A stretch of DNA of 8,716 nucleotides from JAKAWM01 sp049966695 (GTDB lineage Bacteria; Actinomycetota; Acidimicrobiia; Acidimicrobiales; Palsa-688): assembly GCA_049966695.1 (NCBI GenBank), contig JBMFUG010000094.1, positions 1 to 8,716 of the forward strand, read 5' to 3'. A program made the translations under genes and the position numbers. Positions within the stretch are counted from its first letter, which is position 1; each line of letters opens with the position of its first letter. This document shows positions 6,235 to 8,716 of this stretch, one piece after another. The notes beneath the pieces are model-generated. The model made no database searches and was not told where the DNA came from. It saw nothing but the letters and a program-made list of their open reading frames with translations.

Positions 6235-6258
6235 GACCGGTCACATGGCAGTTGTCAA
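6230..6258 (-). promoter_or_regulatory. promoter of the regulator-transport operon
   Basis: On the minus strand a consensus -35 TTGACA (6258-6253) is followed after 17 nt by CACAAT (6235-6230), matching four of six bases of TATAAT. Transcription would start at about 6221-6224, at or within two bases of the GTG start, giving a leaderless or nearly leaderless message. Operator 2 lies between and over the elements. Operator 1 lies on the start point. Confidence 0.65.
6232..6245. promoter_or_regulatory. operator 2, identical palindrome inside the promoter
   Basis: This is a second exact TGTGACCGGTCACA, centred 23 bp from operator 1. It fills the spacer and edge of the -10 element of the minus-strand promoter. 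Two identical long palindromes this close, in the gap between divergent genes and next to a LacI-type gene, are very unlikely by chance and mark the shared operator region. Confidence 0.88.
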
Positions 6259-6264
6259 GTGGGC

Positions 6265-6280
6265 CGAGCAATATCGCTCG
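6265..6280. promoter_or_regulatory. imperfect palindrome in the alpha-galactosidase leader
   Basis: CGAGCAATATCGCTCG has five-base arms (CGAGC/GCTCG) with a partly symmetric centre. It lies between the operators and the GH36 start. It could be a small leader hairpin or a site for another regulator. It is not related in sequence to the twin operators. Confidence 0.3.
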
Positions 6281-6344
6281 TAGCACGGAGCCTCATGGTT
6301 TGGCCATGACAGGTGAAGGCCGGTGAGCGATCGATAGGCCAAGC

Positions 6345-6351
6345 GAGGAGG
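6345..6351 (+). promoter_or_regulatory. ribosome binding site of the alpha-galactosidase gene
   Basis: GAGGAGG lies 5 nt before ATG 6357 and supports that start. Confidence 0.8.
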
Positions 6352-6356
6352 ACGAG

Positions 6357-8642
6357 ATGGTCGGGCAACAAAGCGGACGGCGACAGGTGGTCAACTGGGT
6401 GGACGATGCCATCGAGCTTCGGGTGGAAGTGGACGAGTCAGGCGTGGCCCGCCTGGCCCGACTGGCAGCCCGCCCGGTGCCGTCTGCTTTTGAGGCAAAG
6501 ATGTCCCCGGACGAGGGGGCGCTGCGCGGGCCAGGGTTGGAGAAGGCGGGGCCGTCTGAGGGGCAGAGCTTGCCGGCAATGCCAGCAGCCGGGCTGCCGC
6601 TGGTGGACATCATCACTTCCGGGAGCGGTAGGGCCTGGTCTGGGAGGCGCTACGTTGAGTCGGCGACCGGCGCCCGGCTGCGCTACGCCGGTCACGAGCA
6701 ACGTTCGGACGGCGTTTGGCATGAGCTTGCTGTGAGCCTTGAAGACAAAACCACGGGGCTGGAGGTCGTGGTTACCTATAAGGTCTTGGAGGGGCTGGGC
6801 GCCGTTCGCAGCTGGGCCCGGTTGGCCAATCACGGGGCTTCGGCGGTGACTGTAGAGTCAGTGACCTCTTTCCTAGGCTCCGGCCTATGCGGGCCGGGGG
6901 GGTCGCTCGACGACGTCGACGTGCTCTGGGCTGAGAACGACTGGTTGAGCGAGGGCAGATGGAAGAGCCGGGCGCTTCGCGACGCCCTACCTGACCTTGG
7001 GCGAGAGCACCAGGGAGCAGACCCGCGAGGTTGCTTTGCCCTGACAAGCACCGGTAGCTGGTCGTCGGGCAGGTACTTGCCGATGGGCGCTGCGGTGAAC
7101 CGTCGCAGTGGGCACACGTGGGTGTGGCAGGTGGAGCACAATGGCGGTTGGCACTGGCAGGTGGGCGAGCACACGGGACGTGACCCCCTCTCGAGCGCCC
7201 CGGGTCACAAGGGGGATCTGCCAACTGGTGCCTACCTGGCCGTCCTCGGGCCCACTGACGTTGAGCACCACTGGCGGCTCGTGCTGCGGCCGGGCGAGTG
7301 GTTCGAGTCTGTGCCTGTGGGGGTCGTCGTGAGCAGCGGTGGCTTTGACGAGGCGCTGGCGAGGCTCACCAGTTACCGCAGAGCAGTGAGGAGGCCGCAC
7401 GAAGACCACCGGCGCTTGCCGGTGATCTTCAACGACTACATGAACACCCTGATGGGCGACCCGACTACCGAACGGCTGCGACCGTTGGTAAAAGCCGCAG
7501 CTGAGGTGGGTGCAGAGTACTTCTGTATCGACTCGGGCTGGTACAACGAGCTGGGTGAGGGCTGGTGGGACACGGTGGGGCACTGGGCGCCTTCTAAAAG
7601 CCGCTTCCCCGGAGGCATCGGCGAAGTTCTTGACCTCATACGGGGCTCGGGCATGGTCCCGGGACTGTGGCTGGAGCCCGAGGTGGTCGGGGTACGTAGC
7701 CCCGTGGCCGCTCAGCTCCCGGCAGCAGCCTTTTTTACCCGCAACGGGGAGCGGGTGGTCGAGCAAGGCAGGTACCACCTTGACTTCAGCCACCCGGCTG
7801 TCGTCGAGCACCTGGACAAGGTCGTCGATTTCCTCACGGACGAGCTCGGCGTCGGGTACTTGAAAATGGACTACAACATAGACGTGGGCCCTGGGACCGA
7901 CGGTGGGGGAGGGAGCGAAGGGGCTGGGATGCTGGCCCACAACCGCGCTTTTTGTAAATGGGTCGACGGGCTGCTTGACCGCCACCCGGGCCTGACGTTG
8001 GAAAGCTGTGCGTCCGGAGGGATGCGGACCGACTACGCCTTGCTTTCGAGGTTCCAGCTGCAGTCAACGAGTGACCAGCAGGACTTTTTGCGCTACCCAC
8101 CTATAGCTGCGGCAGCACCCGCTGCGATCGCCCCCGAGCAAGCAGCGGTCTGGGCTTACCCGCAAGCTGACTGGGCTGACAACGAGATCGCCTTTGCCAT
8201 GTGCGGGGCGCTCCTGGGCCGTGTCCACCTTTCCGGGCACCTTGACCGGATGAGCCCAGCCCAGCGCCAGCTGGTCGCCGACGCGCTCAGCGTTTACAAG
8301 CAGGTGAGGACGGAGCTCGCTGCTGCGTCGCCGTTCTGGCCTCTCGACCTGCCGACCTGGGCGGCCCCTTGGGTGGCGCTCGGGATGCGGGGGCAAAGGA
8401 CCACGTACGTGCTTGTCTGGTATCGCGGCAGGGTTGTCGAGGGGCCACCGGTACGAGACGGCGCCGGCCCAGGCAAGGTCACATTGGCGGTCGCACACCT
8501 GTCAGGGCTGCCTGCTCGCGCTGAGGTGCTGTACCCGGTCGCACAGGGTGCCGAAGTGGCCTGGGAGGCCCAGCGGGGAGAACTGACCGTCGAGCTCCCA
8601 GGCGCGCCTTCAGCATGCCTGGTGGCGCTTACGACCTCGTAG
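6357..8642 (+). CDS. alpha-galactosidase, glycoside hydrolase family 36
   Basis: This 761-residue enzyme would hydrolyse terminal alpha-galactosyl bonds (melibiose, raffinose type). It has no signal peptide or membrane span, so it acts in the cytoplasm on imported sugar. The N-terminal beta-sandwich (about 1-340) includes RYVESATGARLRY. The catalytic (beta/alpha)8 barrel follows at about 345-640, with FNDYMNTLMGDPT (from 358), CIDSGWY (390-396), GLWLEPEVVG (436-445), YLKMDYN with the likely nucleophile Asp505, LESCASGGMRTD (548-559), and STSDQQD with Asp573 or Asp576 as the likely acid/base. The 68-71 residue spacing between the two catalytic sites fits GH36. The rest is a C-terminal beta domain. 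A GAGGAGG site 5 nt before the ATG supports the start. It is transcribed divergently from the regulator and transporter and shares their operators, hence probably co-induced. Other GH36 activities, such as alpha-N-acetylgalactosaminidase, are less likely but not excluded. Confidence 0.93.
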   Translation: MVGQQSGRRQVVNWVDDAIELRVEVDESGVARLARLAARPVPSAFEAKMSPDEGALRGPGLEKAGPSEGQSLPAMPAAGLPLVDIITSGSGRAWSGRRYVESATGARLRYAGHEQRSDGVWHELAVSLEDKTTGLEVVVTYKVLEGLGAVRSWARLANHGASAVTVESVTSFLGSGLCGPGGSLDDVDVLWAENDWLSEGRWKSRALRDALPDLGREHQGADPRGCFALTSTGSWSSGRYLPMGAAVNRRSGHTWVWQVEHNGGWHWQVGEHTGRDPLSSAPGHKGDLPTGAYLAVLGPTDVEHHWRLVLRPGEWFESVPVGVVVSSGGFDEALARLTSYRRAVRRPHEDHRRLPVIFNDYMNTLMGDPTTERLRPLVKAAAEVGAEYFCIDSGWYNELGEGWWDTVGHWAPSKSRFPGGIGEVLDLIRGSGMVPGLWLEPEVVGVRSPVAAQLPAAAFFTRNGERVVEQGRYHLDFSHPAVVEHLDKVVDFLTDELGVGYLKMDYNIDVGPGTDGGGGSEGAGMLAHNRAFCKWVDGLLDRHPGLTLESCASGGMRTDYALLSRFQLQSTSDQQDFLRYPPIAAAAPAAIAPEQAAVWAYPQADWADNEIAFAMCGALLGRVHLSGHLDRMSPAQRQLVADALSVYKQVRTELAAASPFWPLDLPTWAAPWVALGMRGQRTTYVLVWYRGRVVEGPPVRDGAGPGKVTLAVAHLSGLPARAEVLYPVAQGAEVAWEAQRGELTVELPGAPSACLVALTTS

Positions 8643-8659
8643 CTACTTCCTCCCGAAAA

Positions 8660-8680
8660 ACTCAAGTTTGTAATTTGAGT
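8660..8680. terminator. weak hairpin after the alpha-galactosidase gene
   Basis: ACTCAA (8660-8665) and TTGAGT (8675-8680) form a 6-bp stem with a 9-nt loop, 18 nt past the stop. On the plus strand no T-run follows. On the minus strand the stem is followed by TTTTT, so it would suit a convergent gene beyond the right edge better. The stem is AT-rich and weak, so the call is tentative. Confidence 0.3.
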
Positions 8681-8716
8681 GGCCCGAGCTGACCTCGTCG
8701 GGGCATCCCCAGCCCA

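Noticed and set aside
6306..6326. Six-codon upstream open frame (ATG ACA GGT GAA GGC CGG TGA) in the alpha-galactosidase leader
   Set aside because: It has no ribosome site and a composition that could arise by chance. Nothing suggests translational control.
6987..7985. 332-codon minus-strand open frame within the alpha-galactosidase gene
   Set aside because: It overlaps the conserved GH36 barrel in antisense, has His/Arg/Pro-rich composition and no recognisable domain.
1..8716. CRISPR arrays, tRNA or rRNA genes, defence genes
   Set aside because: No regularly spaced repeats, cloverleaf-like segments, rRNA-like stretches or defence-type proteins are visible. The only tandem repeat is the two-copy 17-bp unit.

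Overview
The window looks like actinobacterial (Actinomycetota) chromosomal DNA. It is GC-rich, uses GTG as well as ATG starts, has strong GGAGG-type Shine-Dalgarno sites, and its sugar uptake operon carries no ATPase gene, as is common for actinobacterial systems that share one ATPase. Nothing here fixes the organism below phylum.

Layout: (i) 1-436, minus strand: the N-terminal 145 codons of an IS1182-like transposase that runs off the left edge, with a possible IS end near 531-545. (ii) 546-790: intergenic DNA, AT-richer at first, ending in a hairpin just past the last operon gene. (iii) 791-6221, minus strand: a compact five-gene unit read right to left, consisting of a LacI-family regulator, an extracytoplasmic sugar-binding protein, a MalF-type permease, a MalG-type permease and a DUF624/YesL-type membrane protein. 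Three of the four junctions overlap (23 bp, 14 bp and an ATGA). The exception is a 264-bp gap after the binding protein, which holds a perfect 15-bp-stem hairpin and a 17-bp tandem duplication. (iv) 6222-6356: the divergent control region, with two identical 14-bp palindromes. One spans the regulator's start codon and the other lies in its promoter spacer. (v) 6357-8642, plus strand: a cytoplasmic GH36 alpha-galactosidase. (vi) 8643-8716: a short tail with a weak hairpin.

Working model (inference): the binding protein captures an alpha-galactoside such as melibiose or a raffinose-family oligosaccharide, the two permeases import it using an ATPase encoded elsewhere, and the GH36 enzyme releases galactose in the cytoplasm. 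The regulator represses itself, the transporter and the hydrolase from the twin operators until sugar is present. The gene set is a familiar type of catabolic locus and I see no wholly new system. The most interesting parts are regulatory: a near-lac operator matched to a LacI-like Tyr-Gln recognition helix, a probably leaderless regulator mRNA whose first codons are the operator, and layered cis signals that could set high binding-protein expression.
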